Positions 21,253-33,515 of a stretch of 64,000 bases of DNA are shown here, piece by piece. A program made the translations under genes and the position numbers. Numbering within the stretch: position 1 is the first letter of the stretch; every line of letters starts with the position of its first letter. The notes under the pieces were generated by a model. It did no database searches and was not told the DNA's origin. It worked only from the letters and a program-made list of their open reading frames with translations. The DNA comes from Talpa occidentalis (lineage: Eukaryota; Chordata; Mammalia; Eulipotyphla; Talpidae): assembly GCF_014898055.3 (NCBI RefSeq), contig NW_023601543.1:64741782-64805781 (forward strand), read 5' to 3'.

Positions 21253-21514
21253 GGGCCTCCCTGGTGGCGCAGGGGGTTGAGCACAGTGCTGTGAAGCTGT
21301 CCACAGCCTCTGCGGTGCAGGTTCAATCCCCAGCCAGCCAGGGAGATACCCACATGGAGCAGCAGACCTCTCCTGTCTCGCCTGCTGCTCCCCTCAGCAG
21401 TGCTTTCGGCCTGTCTGCCTGTTCTGCTCCCCGCTCTGCCTCTGGTGAATCCTCTCACCCTCCCGCACCTCTGGCCTGTACCCCAGTTCTTGTATGCATA
21501 AATAAATTAATATT
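21253..21514 (+). mobile_element. tRNA-derived SINE, subfamily B
   Basis: Head GGGCCTCCCTGGTGGCGCAG, B box GGTTCAATCCCC, linker 'CCAGGGAGATACCCACATGG', tail 'TATGCATAAATAAATTAATA'. The flanks share an AAAAACACA(CA)AA(A)GCA-like duplication (about 21238-21252 and 21515-21532), imperfect. It accounts for the 203-codon open frame that crosses it. Confidence 0.9.
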
Positions 21515-21532
21515 TAAAAAAACACACAAAAC

Positions 21533-22055
21533 ATTTATTCTTAAGTTGTCTGTGCAGACACTTAAATACTGTGGTGCTGTCACATGGCTGCCTAAGCAGC
21601 CCTGTGGGGGGTGGGGTCGCTCTGGGTCTGTGTTTCAAGTCCTCAGGCAGGTCCAAAGGGGAGCAGGACATTCTCTGATGTCCACTCCAAAATGCAGCAG
21701 CACTGTTCACACGGCTATGAGCAGAATCCCCTCTGCTGGGCAGAAAACACAAGTTCCTCACTGCTCTGCACCCCCTCGCCCTCACCCCTAGAGTCAGGTT
21801 TGGGGCTGAGGCTCATACATGATCAGAATTTTAGCTGCAGAGAGGTTGGAAGATGATGTTGAAATCACAGGCTGGAGAGCTGGAGCTGTATGAGAACTAG
21901 AATTACTGAGTGCAAAGGGATGCAGGAGGATGCTAGGCTTGGGGCTGGTCAGGCATAGCTCTTTTCTGTTGTAAGCCAACTTGCCTTGTGACCTTGGGTA
22001 CATCTCCCCACTTCCAGGGTTTCATTTGCTCATACACAGAACAAAAAAAAAAAAA
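21533..22055. other. No feature recognised
   Basis: Ends in a pure A15 run near 22042-22058. No gene seen. Confidence 0.3.
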
Positions 22056-22059
22056 AAAG

Positions 22060-22235
22060 TCAACATTTGCCAAACATTTGCTAGGTGCTTTTGGAATGTT
22101 CTAGATGTTTTCTATAATTTTGTCCTTGCACTAATCCTCTGAAGTGGTATTATGAGAGTGAAATGGCATAAAGAATTTAAGCAACTGGCATACGTAGCAA
22201 ACCTGGTATTTAAAGCCAAGCAGTTTAACTTCAGA
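22060..22235 (-). repeat. MIR-like fragment
   Basis: 'TTTGCTAGGTGCTTTTGGAA', 'CTTGCACTAATCCTCTGAAG' and 'TAAGCAACTGGCATACGTAG' fit the reverse of MIR with strong divergence. Confidence 0.6.
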
Positions 22236-22269
22236 GAACATGTGAGTGCACACACACACACACACATAC

Positions 22270-22385
22270 TTTTTTTCGGGTTCATTGAGACATATATAAT
22301 TGACTTGCAGCACTGTATAAGCTTAAGGTATGCAGCACAGTGACTTGACATACTTATTCTGTGAAATAATTGCCCCAGTCAGGGT
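22270..22385 (-). repeat. Short old L1 fragment, reverse
   Basis: 'TCATTGAGACATATATAATT' and 'TTGACATACTTATTCTGTGA' resemble the reversed tail of old L1 copies. Preceded by a short (CA)n (22248-22266). Confidence 0.5.
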
Positions 22386-24270
22386 CACAAAGGATGCAGG
22401 AAGGACCCAAATCCCCACCGCCACTTCACCAGGATGTCATGACAGTTGAGAAACATCTGCCAAGAGCTGAGTGACCCACTTTCTTTGGCCACTGAGTCTC
22501 CTGCAGATTAGAGACAAAGCTGACTAGAAATCAGATCTGACGGTTGTGGCCAGAGGCTCTGGCTTCTGTTGTCTGGGACACAGGTGACCTCAGACAGCGC
22601 GTGGACATGGATGACTAAGTCCTTAATAGGGCAACGCAGGGCAGCTCCCACTTAGCCTTTCTCTGGGTGGATCACAAATGATGCTATCAAAACAGCCAAC
22701 AGCAGCGGAGACACCCCTGGTGGCTGCAAGTTCCACACTGCAAGGCCCAGGAGTCAGCGGCGTCTGGGCCAGGCTCTCGGAGTCAGCGGTTGGTAGAAAC
22801 TCAGTTCGGTGACTTTTCAGAGAATGCAGAACACAGGAAAACCCAAGCCTGGTGTAACAGAGGCTGTGGATGGCCACCCCAACCCCTGCCCTCACCTCTT
22901 CCGTGTCTGAGGGCCCAACTCACAGCTGCCAGGACCTGCAACCCTTTCCCTGGGGCTTTCTTTGCCCCCCAGCAGGCCCTACTTTGCCCATCTGAGTAAA
23001 AGGCCGAGAGCATTGGGGAAGGAATGCCCTTGGGAGTAACCCCTAACAAATGAGGGTCTAGGTTGCGTGCCCTGTCTGTTGCCACATTCCCCAGTGGCGT
23101 TAGCTCTGGGAGCCCACACTAGTAATTTGCTCCATAACCCGGCCTCCCTCCCTCTGCCCCTCACTTGCTTCCTTCTCTTTTCTATCTCACTTTCTTGAAC
23201 CCCTCCTTGGGTTCCCAGCACCTCCCAAATGAACAATCTGCACTCAATTCTTTGTCTTGAGGCCTGCTTCTAGGAACCCCAAGGTAAGACAATAGAAAGG
23301 ACTCCTGGTGGCAAATTTTGTGCTGAGAAACACTTTTCACCAACATTCTCTCTAGCTTCTGGGAGGAAAACCTGTCCAAACCTTCTCCAAAGATAGGCCG
23401 TCGTACATAGAAGTAAGACAAGCATCAGGAAGCCTAGTGAGGGCTTTGGAAGTCTGACTGCAGGTAGGCCAAGATACTGTGAATTTCCACAGGCCTCCAG
23501 CACCTTCCAGGTGGCTTCCCAGGCCCTCGGAGATGCTCGAGGCTATGGTTTCCACCTTTGAAAATGGAGGAAAAGGTGACCCTGTCTCTTTTATAGTAGG
23601 GTTCCCATTCATGATGCTCTGGTCTTCTTTTGCCACATCCAAATGGAAATTACTTTTCTGCTCCAGTTAGCAACAGTTTCTACTTTCCAGGTGAATAAAC
23701 ATAATTCTCTGCAGGGGTAAAGGATGCATCCAAGTCGATTCCCACAGTCCTGCTGGCTGCCCTCACATTTACCCAGGGCACCCTCTCCTGGCTGGCCAGC
23801 CCCACACTCTTTGGTCTAATAAAACCCCCAATCTGCCCATAGCAGGAGCCCTACTTCCACTCTCACCTCTGCAAGGCTCAGGGTCTCATGAAGAAATAGA
23901 AAAAAGGTCAACAAATATGGCATTTCTTTAGGGCAATGCTTTCTAGTCTTTTTCACAGCAGGATGCCTGGGACAATTTGTACCGTTTGTTTGACACACTG
24001 GGGCAAATGGAGAAAGAAGCTCTTGGCCAGAGGCAATTGACAGAGGATTTTCTGCACTCCAGGCCCCAGGCGGCCTTCCCAAGGGCTGTGAGGGGCAGTG
24101 AGGGCCTAGTGTATCCGGAAAGCCATTTGTGGTGTGGCAGTTGTATTAACAGCGTATGAACAACTATTCTGAGTTAATTCCACGGAAAGTCACAGTGTGG
24201 AACAAAAGCACAGATGGTTCTTCTCAGAAGCCAGAGGTTCCCTGTAAATCCTAGTACTCCTACTTAATAA
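22386..24270. other. No gene; possible old repeat end at 23225-23290
   Basis: About 1.9 kb of moderately GC-rich sequence with short overlapping frames only. 'CAATCTGCACTCAATTCTTT' followed by 'TTGAGGCCTGCTTCTAGGAA' and 'GGTAAGACA' resembles the segments near 250-310 and 47450-47516, suggesting one old repeat family. Confidence 0.35.
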
Positions 24271-24272
24271 GA

Positions 24273-24470
24273 TCTCTTTAAGAATAACTCAATTTTAAAA
24301 AAATAGCTTGATTGAGGTATAATTTACATAGCATAAATTCACTCCTTTTAGGTAAACAATTCACTGATTTTTAGTATACTTACAGAGTTGTGCAACCAAC
24401 ACCACAATCTAATTTTAGAGCATTTCTATCACCCCCGAAAGAACTTGGTTTTAACCCACTCCTGTCTGAA
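24273..24470 (-). repeat. Old L1 fragment, reverse
   Basis: 'AGCTTGATTGAGGTATAATT', 'AGTTGTGCAACCAACACCAC' and 'TTTCTATCACCCCCGAAAGA' are the well-known reversed L1M 3'UTR phrases. Confidence 0.75.
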
Positions 24471-25510
24471 AGGCATCTCAGCTCACTAACAAATTGCCAT
24501 CCATAACTGCCTCCTCTCCCCAGGTCTTTCTGGAAGTCCACAGAGGGTGTCTCCAGGTATAGGAGCATGTCTGCATCTCTCAAACGCTGACGTCTTTGTC
24601 AGGTGTTGTCACCAATATATAGGCTACTCAGAGCGTCAAAGCTACTATCTAGTCTGCAGCAAAGGGGCGGGGGTGCTTTTAACCTTGTGTATAACAATCT
24701 TTCAGGGGTCCCATTAGCCCATTAGCTGTTTATTGATCTATGTGCCAGGTTCTGTGCTGGCATGGAGGTGCAGGAGAGTTCATGCCACGAAGCTCCCTGG
24801 CTCCTATTGCAAATCAAGTCTTGGCATGCCTCCTCGCCCCTTCTGAGGCAAGCTTGGGTGTGTTTCATGCCCAGTGTAGGTACACACAAGGACCCTGGTT
24901 TCATCCACATTTCCATTACCTGGAACAGGCTATTATTCATATTTTTTAATATTGTCATTAAAAATAAATAAAGAAATAAAATATTGTAGTACAAGTCTAA
25001 TCCCCTTCCCCAATTCTCAGTGAAAAGCATGAATTTATGACACATATTTCCACTGTATTTTTTTGCACCCAGGATGCACACTGCCAGCACCCCCTCCCCG
25101 CCCAATCTCCTAGGGTCTTTTGCTTCTTTAACCAGTTCGTGTGCCACTTCCCAGCTTCTGTGGACTTTTGCTTCTGATGGATCACAGTGAAGAGTCTTTG
25201 GGTACTCATGGGTTCCTGGAGCCACTTTGGCTGCAGTCACAGAGAGAAGGGGCTGCCTGGGCATTTCTCTCTTCCAAGGGGCCCCTTGGACAATGACTGA
25301 CCGTGAGAGACAGGCTGCAGGTTTGGGCCTGAAATCACTAGGGCCTGGCCTCTGTCTCTCCCTTATCCTGCTCAAACTCTTCCCTCATTAGCTTGGGAGG
25401 TGAGTAAAGGGGTAGGGCTACTCCCTTCAAAAATCACTACAATGCTTCCAAAGGACAATGCCTTGAAACAACCTTGGTTCACACAAAGGCACATATTTTT
25501 CTGCAGAGGA
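24471..25510. other. Longest open frame in the window (minus), unsupported
   Basis: A 217-codon minus-strand frame (25375 to 24722) lies here. Its translation has no recognisable domain, signal or repeat pattern, and it crosses an AT-rich stretch (24930-25000) that reads as a hydrophobic LYYNILFLYLFLMTIL run by composition. No initiation or splice evidence supports it. I leave it uncalled as a gene. Confidence 0.3.
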
Positions 25511-25519
25511 GGGGCATTC

Positions 25520-26610
25520 TCACATGGGCGTATACTCAGTGCGGTTGTCGGCTCCTAGGGCATTCATGGTTTCCATTTACCGGTGCTCTCCAAAATGCTT
25601 GCACTGCTTCACACACAGTTCCACTAGCAGTGGCTGAGTATCCCTGTCTCTCTACAGACTTGAAAATCTGTGATGGTATCAGGCTTTAGCTTTTGCCAAT
25701 CTAGTGGCTGAGAAATAATATGCCGTTACTTTGATAACTTGACATATGTTTGTGGCCTTTTAGTTTTCCTATTCATGAGTAACCATTTTCCCATTACTCT
25801 GTTGGATTGTTTTCCTTACTTTGTTCAATTTGTAGGAATTCTGGTGTATTCAGGTGCCTTTGTCTGTTACAAAATTGGAAAACTCCATATTGTTTCAAAA
25901 TAGGAATACAATAAAAAAAAACACGTTTATTTAGAAATTTAAATAATGCAAAAGAAGAGAAATTAGAAAGTACAAGTTTTTTCCAATAATCACCACTATG
26001 GCCTCAATCTTCAACTCCACCCAACAGTGATAAAAATAACCACTGTTAACAGATAGGCATATATCCTTCCAGAATGTACAATGCATATATAAATAGATAA
26101 AAATAGATTAACATGAATTAATTCACTAACTATTATTAAGCATCTGTCATGAGTCAAGTACAAATGGTAGCAAATATCCAAATCATTAAAAACATACAGT
26201 ATCTACAAAAAAACACTCCCTAGCCAGCTTTTTATCAATACACAGTTTGTTGTAAGTATCTTCTTATGTTAAAACATCCAAATGCCCCTAGCCTGGTATA
26301 ATATTTCATTGGAAAGCTCCATCATATTTTGTTAACCCAATCTCCCACAAACAGACCTTATGACAATTTGCACTTTTGTATTTTATAAAAATACCTTCAG
26401 TGAATATCCTTGGACATACATGTTTTTGTAGCTTTCTGATTCTTTCCTTAAGAAAAATTTCTAAAACTTGAATTTCTGGATCAAGAAGTTCCCATTTTAT
26501 ATTTTGATACATATTGCCAGATTGCCCTCCAGAAATCCCATGCCAATTTACACTCTCACCAGCAGTGTGTCAGTACGTTCATTTCCTCACACTATCAAGG
26601 TATTCTTTCA
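25520..26610 (-). repeat. Two old L1M fragments, reverse
   Basis: Two stretches, 25520-25860 ('CTTTTGCCAATCTAGTGGCT', 'CCTATTCATGAGTAACC') and 25990-26610 ('TTGCCAGATTGCCCTCCAGA', 'TTTACACTCTCACCAGCAGT'), both match the reversed L1 3'UTR. They cover overlapping parts of the consensus, so they are separate insertions, not one element. Confidence 0.68.
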
Positions 26611-27005
26611 AATAAACCCTTGATAACTATTTCTCAAACCCAAATATAGTCCATGTAATTTTCTTTTCTCCACAGATTTTGAAAAAAAAATAGACAAGAG
26701 CAAGTTTGATGAGTTTTAACAACTCTAGTCTAACAAGATATTTTAGTCCTTTTATTAATTCACTGAATTCTCTCTGCGGAGTTATTTCTCACAAAGTAAA
26801 ATATGTTTGACGGAAGAGGTCTGATTGAAACACTGCCCGCCCCCAAAGGCATTTAGTTTCTAAATATCAAAAGCACTTTTTCCTAAAGTATCTCACCTTT
26901 GGTGTGTTCCCATAGTGCAAGACCCTGTTACTTGTAACAGTATGTTCTCTTTTAGATAAACAGAATGACATTTCTGTGACGTTTAGAAATACACTACTCA
27001 CCTTG
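26611..27005. other. No feature recognised
   Basis: AT-rich sequence with no call. Confidence 0.3.
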
Positions 27006-27021
27006 ATGGGATCTGTTTCTT

Positions 27022-27142
27022 TCTTTCTTTTTTTTTTTTTTGTGGGACCCTCGCTGGTGGCCGGGGATAGAACCGGTGCTGTAGAGGCTGCGGGCAGACT
27101 CGCAACCCAGCGCTCAACCGCTGCGCCACCAGGGGAGGCCTC
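27022..27142 (-). mobile_element. Head-only tRNA-derived SINE copy
   Basis: Contains only the tRNA-related head of the SINE (B box as GATAGAACCGGTGC, A box as GCTGCGCCACCAGGGG, both reversed) followed directly by a poly-T, that is poly-A on its own strand. The roughly 130-bp body is absent. Duplication ATGGGATCTGTTTCTT (27006-27021) and ATGAGATCTGTTTCTT (27143-27158), one mismatch, shows that it inserted in this form. It could come from a head-only transcript or an internally deleted source. Confidence 0.88.
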
Positions 27143-27158
27143 ATGAGATCTGTTTCTT

Positions 27159-27779
27159 AGATACATATTCTAAGCTTCACTTGATCACTGTAACCAGGAG
27201 ATATAGAGGAAACAAAAAATCACAGATGGAAGTAGAATGTGAACACTTGTTATTCACCCCACCATTCAGGAGTCACTTAGAGTATCCAAACCAAAGTATT
27301 GGCCTGTTTCTATCCTACCTCTTGAATTGAGTTCTAGAGAGATTTTGCTTAATCAGAGGTCAATAAAAACTCTGGGAAAGAAATTAACAACGTAAGAAGG
27401 TGAGGTTAATCATGCCTTAATGTGACAACAAATTCTAACTCATAAAACCTTCCATTATCAAGATCTTTGTTTTAGAGTCTTCTGGGCATTCAGAAAGAAT
27501 TATCTGTTTGGTTCTCTGTGGGTCCTCCCCTCATACCTCCAGATCTGCTTGACTAAAGTTGTACCAAGGATGGTAGGATGATGATGGGTGGGGATATAGT
27601 TATGCTTTTATCAAGTAGAGAAGGGAAATGCTTGGTTAGTACTGACATCCAAATAAATCCTTGTTTATTTTGGCATAAACATGTAGCATCAATTGATAGG
27701 TGTTTTAGAAGTAAGTTAGGATTCATTGTAGAAAGCAGAAAATCCTCCAATATTATGTAAAAGAAGGATGTCAACCTAG
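27159..27779. other. No feature recognised
   Basis: AT-rich, no gene or named repeat. Confidence 0.3.
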
Positions 27780-30660
27780 TTTTACATTTCAAGGAACTAG
27801 AAAAAGAAGAACCAAATCAAAAGTTAGTGCAGTAAAGAAATAATAAAGATTAGAGCAAAAATTAGTAACATAGATAACAGAAATGTTCAATAAAACTAAA
27901 GTTGGTGTTTTGAAAAGATTAACAAAATTGACAAAACCTTAGCTAGACTAAGAAAAAAGAGAAGACTCAAGTGACAAAAATCAGAAATGAAAGTGGAGAC
28001 ATTTCAACTGATGCAATAGGAATAACAAGGATCACAGGAGACTACCATGAGCAATACTAGCACCAACAAAAATAAAAGTCCAGCAACAGATGACTTCACT
28101 GGAGAATTAGACCAAACATTCAAAGAACTAATAATATTTTTTTCTCTAACTCTCCCAAAAAATTGAAGAGGAGAAAACACTTTCAAATTTAGTCTGTGAT
28201 GCCAGATTTATCTTGATATCAAAATCTCACAGAAATACTATAAGTAAACTACAGACCAATATTCTTGAGGAATATTGAGGTAATACTCTCCAACTAAATA
28301 TTAGCAAACCAGTTTCTACAACATATTAAAAGGATTATGCATCATGACAAGCGGGATTTATTCCTAGAAAGCAAGGCTGTTTCAAAAATTAAAATCAATT
28401 CACATAATATGCCACATTAAAAGAATGAAAAGACAAAAATGCAATCATTTCAATTGACGTATAAAAAGCTTTGATAAAACTCAACACCCTTTCATGATAA
28501 AAACACTCAACAAACTAGGAATAGAAGGAATTTGCTCAACATAATAAAGGCCATATATGAAAAGTCCACAATTTACATTATACTCACTGGTGAAAAACTG
28601 AAAGATTTCTAAGACCAGGAACAAGGCGAGGATGCCCAATCTTGCCACTTCTAGTTAACAGAGTACTGGAAGTCCTAGCCAGAGAAATCAGGTGAGACAA
28701 TGCAATATAAGACATACAAATTCAAAAGGAAGAAGTAAAATTATCTGTTTGTACATGACAGGATATTATGCAGAAAGTCCTAAAGATTTCACATGGAAAA
28801 AGTGTTAGAACTAATGAAACAAATTCGGCATAGGTACAGAATGAAAAATCGACCCCCAAAACTCAGTTGCAGTTCTATACACTAACAATAAACAATGTGA
28901 AAAATAAATTGAGAAAATAATCCCATTTATAATAGCATCCAAAATAATAAAATACTTAGGAATAGACTTAACCAAGGAGACAAAAAAACTTATGCACTAA
29001 AAACTAGAAAATATTGTTGAAATAAATTAAAGAAGACACAAGTAAACAGAAGGACATTCCATGTTTATTTACAGGAAGACTTCATAGTGTTAAAATATCT
29101 CTATTACTCAAAGTGATATACAGATGAAATGCACTCCCTATCAAAATTCCAATGGTATTTTTTTGCAAAAAATAGATAAAACATCCTAAAATTCATATGT
29201 TATCTCAAAGACCTTGAAAGCCAAAACAATGTTTCCAAAGAAAAATCAAGATTGCAGGTCTCACACTTCCTGATTTCAAAACATATTGCAAAGCTACAGT
29301 AATCAAAACAGTATTATAATGGCATTAAGATAGACATATAGACAATAGAACAGAATAGAGAACCCAGAAATAAACCAATACATACATGGTCAACTGATCT
29401 TCAACAAGGATGTTCAAAAAAACACAGTGGGTTTGAAAGGATAGTCTCTGCAACAAATAGTGTTGGAAAAACCTGATATAAGTATACTAAACAATGAAGT
29501 CAGACATGAACCATATACAATAATTAATTCCAATGGATGAAAGACCTAAATGTAAGACCTGAACTTATAAAACTACTAGAAAAATATTAGGGGAAAATTA
29601 TGACATTGGATTTGGCATTGATTTCTTGTATATATACCAAAAGCAAAGGGAATAAAAGCCAAAACAAATAAGTGGAATTATATCAAATTAAAAAGATGAT
29701 GCATAACAAAGAAAACAATTAACAGAGTAAAAGGCAACCTATAGGATGGGAGAAAATATTTGCCTGCAATATCTTATAAAAGTCATTATCTACAAATATA
29801 AAGTACTCCTTTTATTCAACAATAAAACAATACAGTTTTAACAGTAGACAAAGGATTTGAATAGGCATTTCTCCAAAGAAGACATACAAATGACCATCAA
29901 GTATATGGGAAAAAAATGCTAAAATCTCTAATCATCACGGAAATGCAAATCTAAACCATGATAGTTTATCTCTTCACACCCATTAGCATGACCACTAGCA
30001 AAAAAATTAAAAGAATAGAGCAAATATTGGCGAGGATGTGGAGAAATCAGAATCCTTGTGTACTGTTGGTGGGAATTTAAAGCAGTGCAGCTGCTATGGA
30101 AAACAGTATGGAAGTTTCTCAAAGAATTAAAAATAGAATTACCATATGATTGAGCAATCTTATGTGAGGATATATCCACAAAATAATCCTGAAAACAGGA
30201 ATTTGAAGAGATATTTGCACACCAATGTTCATTGATTAATAAATGGAAAAAGAAATTGTGATACACACACACACACACACACACACTGGGATAGTCAAAC
30301 TTTAAAATGTAGGAAATCTTGTCTTAGGCTATAACACAGATGAACCTCAAGGACATTACACTAAGTGCTATTAGCCAGTTACAGAAAGACAAATACTGCA
30401 TAATGCCCCTTCTATGAAGTATCTTATGTAGTCAAACTCTTAGAAACAAAAATAGAATGGTGGTTGCTATATGTTGGGAGGAGGGGAAAAGGGAGTTGGT
30501 TAATGGGTATAGTGTCACTTTTGCAAGATGAAAGCGTTCTAGAGACCTATCGAACGGCAACCTGCATTTGTTAATGCTACTGTCTTTATAACTAAAAATG
30601 GTGGAGATGATAAATTTTAGGTTATGTGGGGTTTTTTTTTTTACCACAATAAATTAAAAG
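27780..30660 (+). mobile_element. Decayed L1 (ORF2 3' half and 3'UTR)
   Basis: A 2.9-kb, 5'-truncated plus-strand L1. It follows ORF2 from 'CAAGGAACTAGAAAAAGAAG' through the reverse transcriptase region and the C-terminal part ('GTGTACTGTTGGTGGGAATT', 30058 on) to a 3'UTR ending in AATAAATTAAAAG. At 28748-28765 the catalytic Phe-Ala-Asp-Asp motif reads as Phe-Val-His-Asp, so the enzyme would be dead, and stops and indels interrupt all frames. A CA repeat (30262-30287) lies near the end. Divergence suggests an L1MA/L1MB-age element. Confidence 0.9.
30262..30287. repeat. (CA)n microsatellite
   Basis: About 13 uninterrupted CA units inside the L1 relic. Confidence 0.95.
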
Positions 30661-30667
30661 AGAGGAA

Positions 30668-31086
30668 GATTATCTTAGATGGAATAAACCTTACAATCTG
30701 AGCCCTGTAAAAGTAGAGTATTTCCTCTGGTTGGAAGAAGAGAAATCAGAGATTCAAAACACAAGAGTAATTCGATAAGGTATTGCAGGCTGGATGATGG
30801 AAGAGTCACATAGCAAGCAAGAGAGGGGATTTTGGAAAGTGCAGAGTGACCCTCAGCAGATAACCAACAAGGAAGGGCCTTCCATCCTACTACAATGAGG
30901 AACTGAATTCTACTACCATCAAGAATAAACTTGGAAGCCAATTTTCCCCTAGAATTTCCAGATCAGAAGTCAGCCTGACAATTTAATTTCAGCCTTGTGA
31001 CAACCTGATCAGGGAACCCAGCCACACCATGCTGGACTCCTGACCTACAGAACTGTGCACTAATAAATGAGTATTGTTTTAAGCAG
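30668..31086 (+). mobile_element. MLT-like LTR
   Basis: 'GAGCCCTGTAAAAGTAGAGT', 'GGTTGGAAGAAGAGAAATCA', 'GAGGAACTGAATTCTACTAC', 'TTCAGCCTTGTGACAACCTG' and 'AATAAATGAGTATTGTTTTA' (polyadenylation signal then TTTTAAGC) follow the MLT/MaLR LTR order. The 5' end abuts the L1 tail. Confidence 0.65.
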
Positions 31087-32195
31087 ATGCTCCCTGCTGC
31101 TGGAAAGGGACCTGGCTCATTGCCACAGGGCAGGATATAGTCGGGGCTCTGCTGACACACAGGTTCTGTTGATGCCCACCTATCAGGAGGCAGAGGGTTG
31201 CTGCCTTATTACTGCCCCACTGGGGTGGGAGTCAGGACTCTGCCCACACAATCCTGGTGCCAACTGCCATGCACAGTGGGGGTGGGAAGGACACATGCCT
31301 TTTTGTGGGGTTCAGGTGGCACAGGGCTTGTGTGTTGTTCAAGAGCTTTTTACTGCAAGGGTTTTTCCACTCTTGCAGTCCTTTGTGCAGAGGAAGTTTA
31401 TCTGATCTTTTCGTTTTGATTTTCTGTGCTTGATATTTCTGGTTGTGAGCTTCTATGGCACCCAGGCCAGGAACCATAGAGGCAAAGTGGTCATTTCTCA
31501 AATCCCAAGGTTTCTAGAAAGATCGCGTTTCTGGCCCTCTCACTTGCAGTGTTTTCTCAGCTTTGCTTCCTGGTGATTTTCCAGGGCATTCGGGAATCAG
31601 GTGACATGGGTCTACTCCATTTTGTCTGAAGTTCTGTCAGAAGTTTCATTTATTTTAAGTAGGCAAATATTCATTCCATTTCAACCTAAGATGCAAAAGG
31701 AATATCCCAGAGACACTAGATAACAATTAACAATAAAAAGAAATTCCCAGAAATAATTACAACCTGAAAGGAAATACATAGTTTGTACAAGAAATAACAT
31801 GCCAGGAAAGTTTAGTGTTCTTGTCAAAGGCAGAAGAGATTTGAGTGGTGGGTGATGAAGGAAAGCTGCAAGGCAGCCTTTCCTTGAGAAGTTGCATTCT
31901 TTTGTTCCCTATCGTTTTCTTCACCAAGTTTTCAACTTATATGGGTTCATAGTTCTCTCGCATGTAAAGTGCCTTAAAAATAATGTTATAGCGCAGAAAA
32001 TCACCTCTAGGATAAAATGAAGATTAAGCAAAAGAGTGCTTTGGGAATGGAAGCCACGGAAGTGAGCAACAGAGAAAAGTTCTGGGAGACGCAGCCTGGT
32101 CCTCCTCCTTACAAGGTCTGCATATGCCAGGGGTGGCTCCCTGTGTCGGGCACATTCTGTGTAAATGGATGGGCAAAGACTTTCTACAGCCCATA
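31087..32195. other. No feature recognised
   Basis: Open frames of up to 112 codons overlap on both strands without domain evidence. No repeat named. Confidence 0.3.
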
Positions 32196-32197
32196 CA

Positions 32198-32199
<2 letters not shown>

Positions 32200-32241
<42 letters not shown>
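32200..32241. repeat. Perfect (AT)n microsatellite, about 21 units
   Basis: Uninterrupted alternating AT, able to form a cruciform or hairpin. It explains the Ile-Tyr repeat open frames on both strands. Confidence 0.97.
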
Positions 32242-32244
<3 letters not shown>

Positions 32245-32347
32245 CATCAAACCTGAGATACATTTTCTACTCATATGTCATGTCTCATTTTAATAAATGA
32301 ATAAGAAAGAAAAGGATCTGTGCCAGTGTAACCTGGGTGCCCTTTTA

Positions 32348-32617
32348 TTTATTTTTTAAGATTGATTTATTTATACAGGAACCCAGGTGCAGGCCAGAGG
32401 TGTGAGGGATGAGAGGATTCACCGGAGACAGAGTGAGGGGCAGAGCAGGCAGACTGAGTGAAACACACTGCTGAGGGGAGCAGTGGGCGAGACAGGAGAG
32501 GTCTGCTGTGCCATGTAGGTAGCTCCCTGGCTAGCGGGGAATTGAACCCACAATGCAGAGGCTGCAGACGGCGTCACAGTGCTGCGCTCAAACCGCTGCA
32601 TCACCTGGGAGGCCCTG
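32348..32617 (-). mobile_element. tRNA-derived SINE, subfamily B
   Basis: Reverse copy with the exact duplication GGGTGCCCTTTTA (32335-32347 and 32618-32630). Subfamily B body ('GGGCGAGACAGGAGAGGTCT', 'GGTAGCTCCCTGGC'). Confidence 0.92.
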
Positions 32618-32630
32618 GGGTGCCCTTTTA

Positions 32631-33512
32631 AACTGAAATCCAGCAAGAATGAAAGAGCCCTGTGCCCATTTCAAAAGCATCCTGTCTGCGGAGATGCGTG
32701 GCTCACCAGCCCTGGGCACCCTGGAACAGCCCTGGAACAGAGCCACATATAGTTCCCCAGCGTGATTCAGCCAGTGGCCTTCCACAGCGGAAAAGAATGG
32801 GGCTCACTCTGAAATCCATCATCATCAGAGATGGCCTGGACAGCCAGTCAGCATGCAGGCTGAGACAGCCGGCCTGGTAAAATGAAGAATCCGTGATGCA
32901 AATACATAATCATCACGCTCCTTGGGCAGAGGCGCTGCGCGGCGGTCCACCTGAACAGCTGTGCTGGCTCCCAAGCAGGAAGCGTTAACAGCGCGCTCGG
33001 GATTCCCGTATCACAGTAATCATTCCCGGGCGGACCACAGGACGAATTAGAAAAGCCGCCCTCCAGCCTCCATCCTCTTTGGCCGTCCGCGCGCTCCTTC
33101 CTCAGCCCGTGCGCGTCTTCCTTCTGTCCTTTCTGCTCCAAGGGGCCACCCTGAGCCCGACAAGTGGTTTATCAGTCTCAACATACTATTTTTTAAAAGT
33201 TCAATCCCAAGGTACGACACGCCTGTGGTTAAATCTACTGGGGGTTAGACAACTCCCCACGGCCAGGGCAGCTAGTGGAGCAGAGAGCTGGCTGTGAAAA
33301 AGGGTGCTTTCTGTTTTCTGCGGCACAGCCCTGCTCCCTGGGACTGGCAGGCTGTAATTAACTGCCGTGTTGCCTTCGATCAAACTGCAGCAGGAGGAGA
33401 AATAAAAATTTCTGGAGAGAGCAATACTGGAATAGAAAGAACACTGGGCTCTACTTCTGATGATTAGAATGCGAATCGTGGTCTTGGCTTACTAGGCGTG
33501 GAACAATAGGCC
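32631..33512. other. Unique, CpG-containing stretch; possible regulatory DNA
   Basis: No repeats identified. 32880-33130 is GC-rich with local CpGs (GCGCTGCGCGGCGG) and TAAT-type motifs (ACGAATTAGAAAAG, TAATCATC). No open frame looks coding. It could be a conserved non-coding element, but I cannot test conservation. Confidence 0.3.
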
Positions 33513-33515
33513 CTG

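Noticed and set aside
21180..21791. 203-codon plus-strand frame
   Set aside because: It runs straight through a tRNA-derived SINE (21253-21514); the serine/proline/alanine-rich part is the SINE translation.
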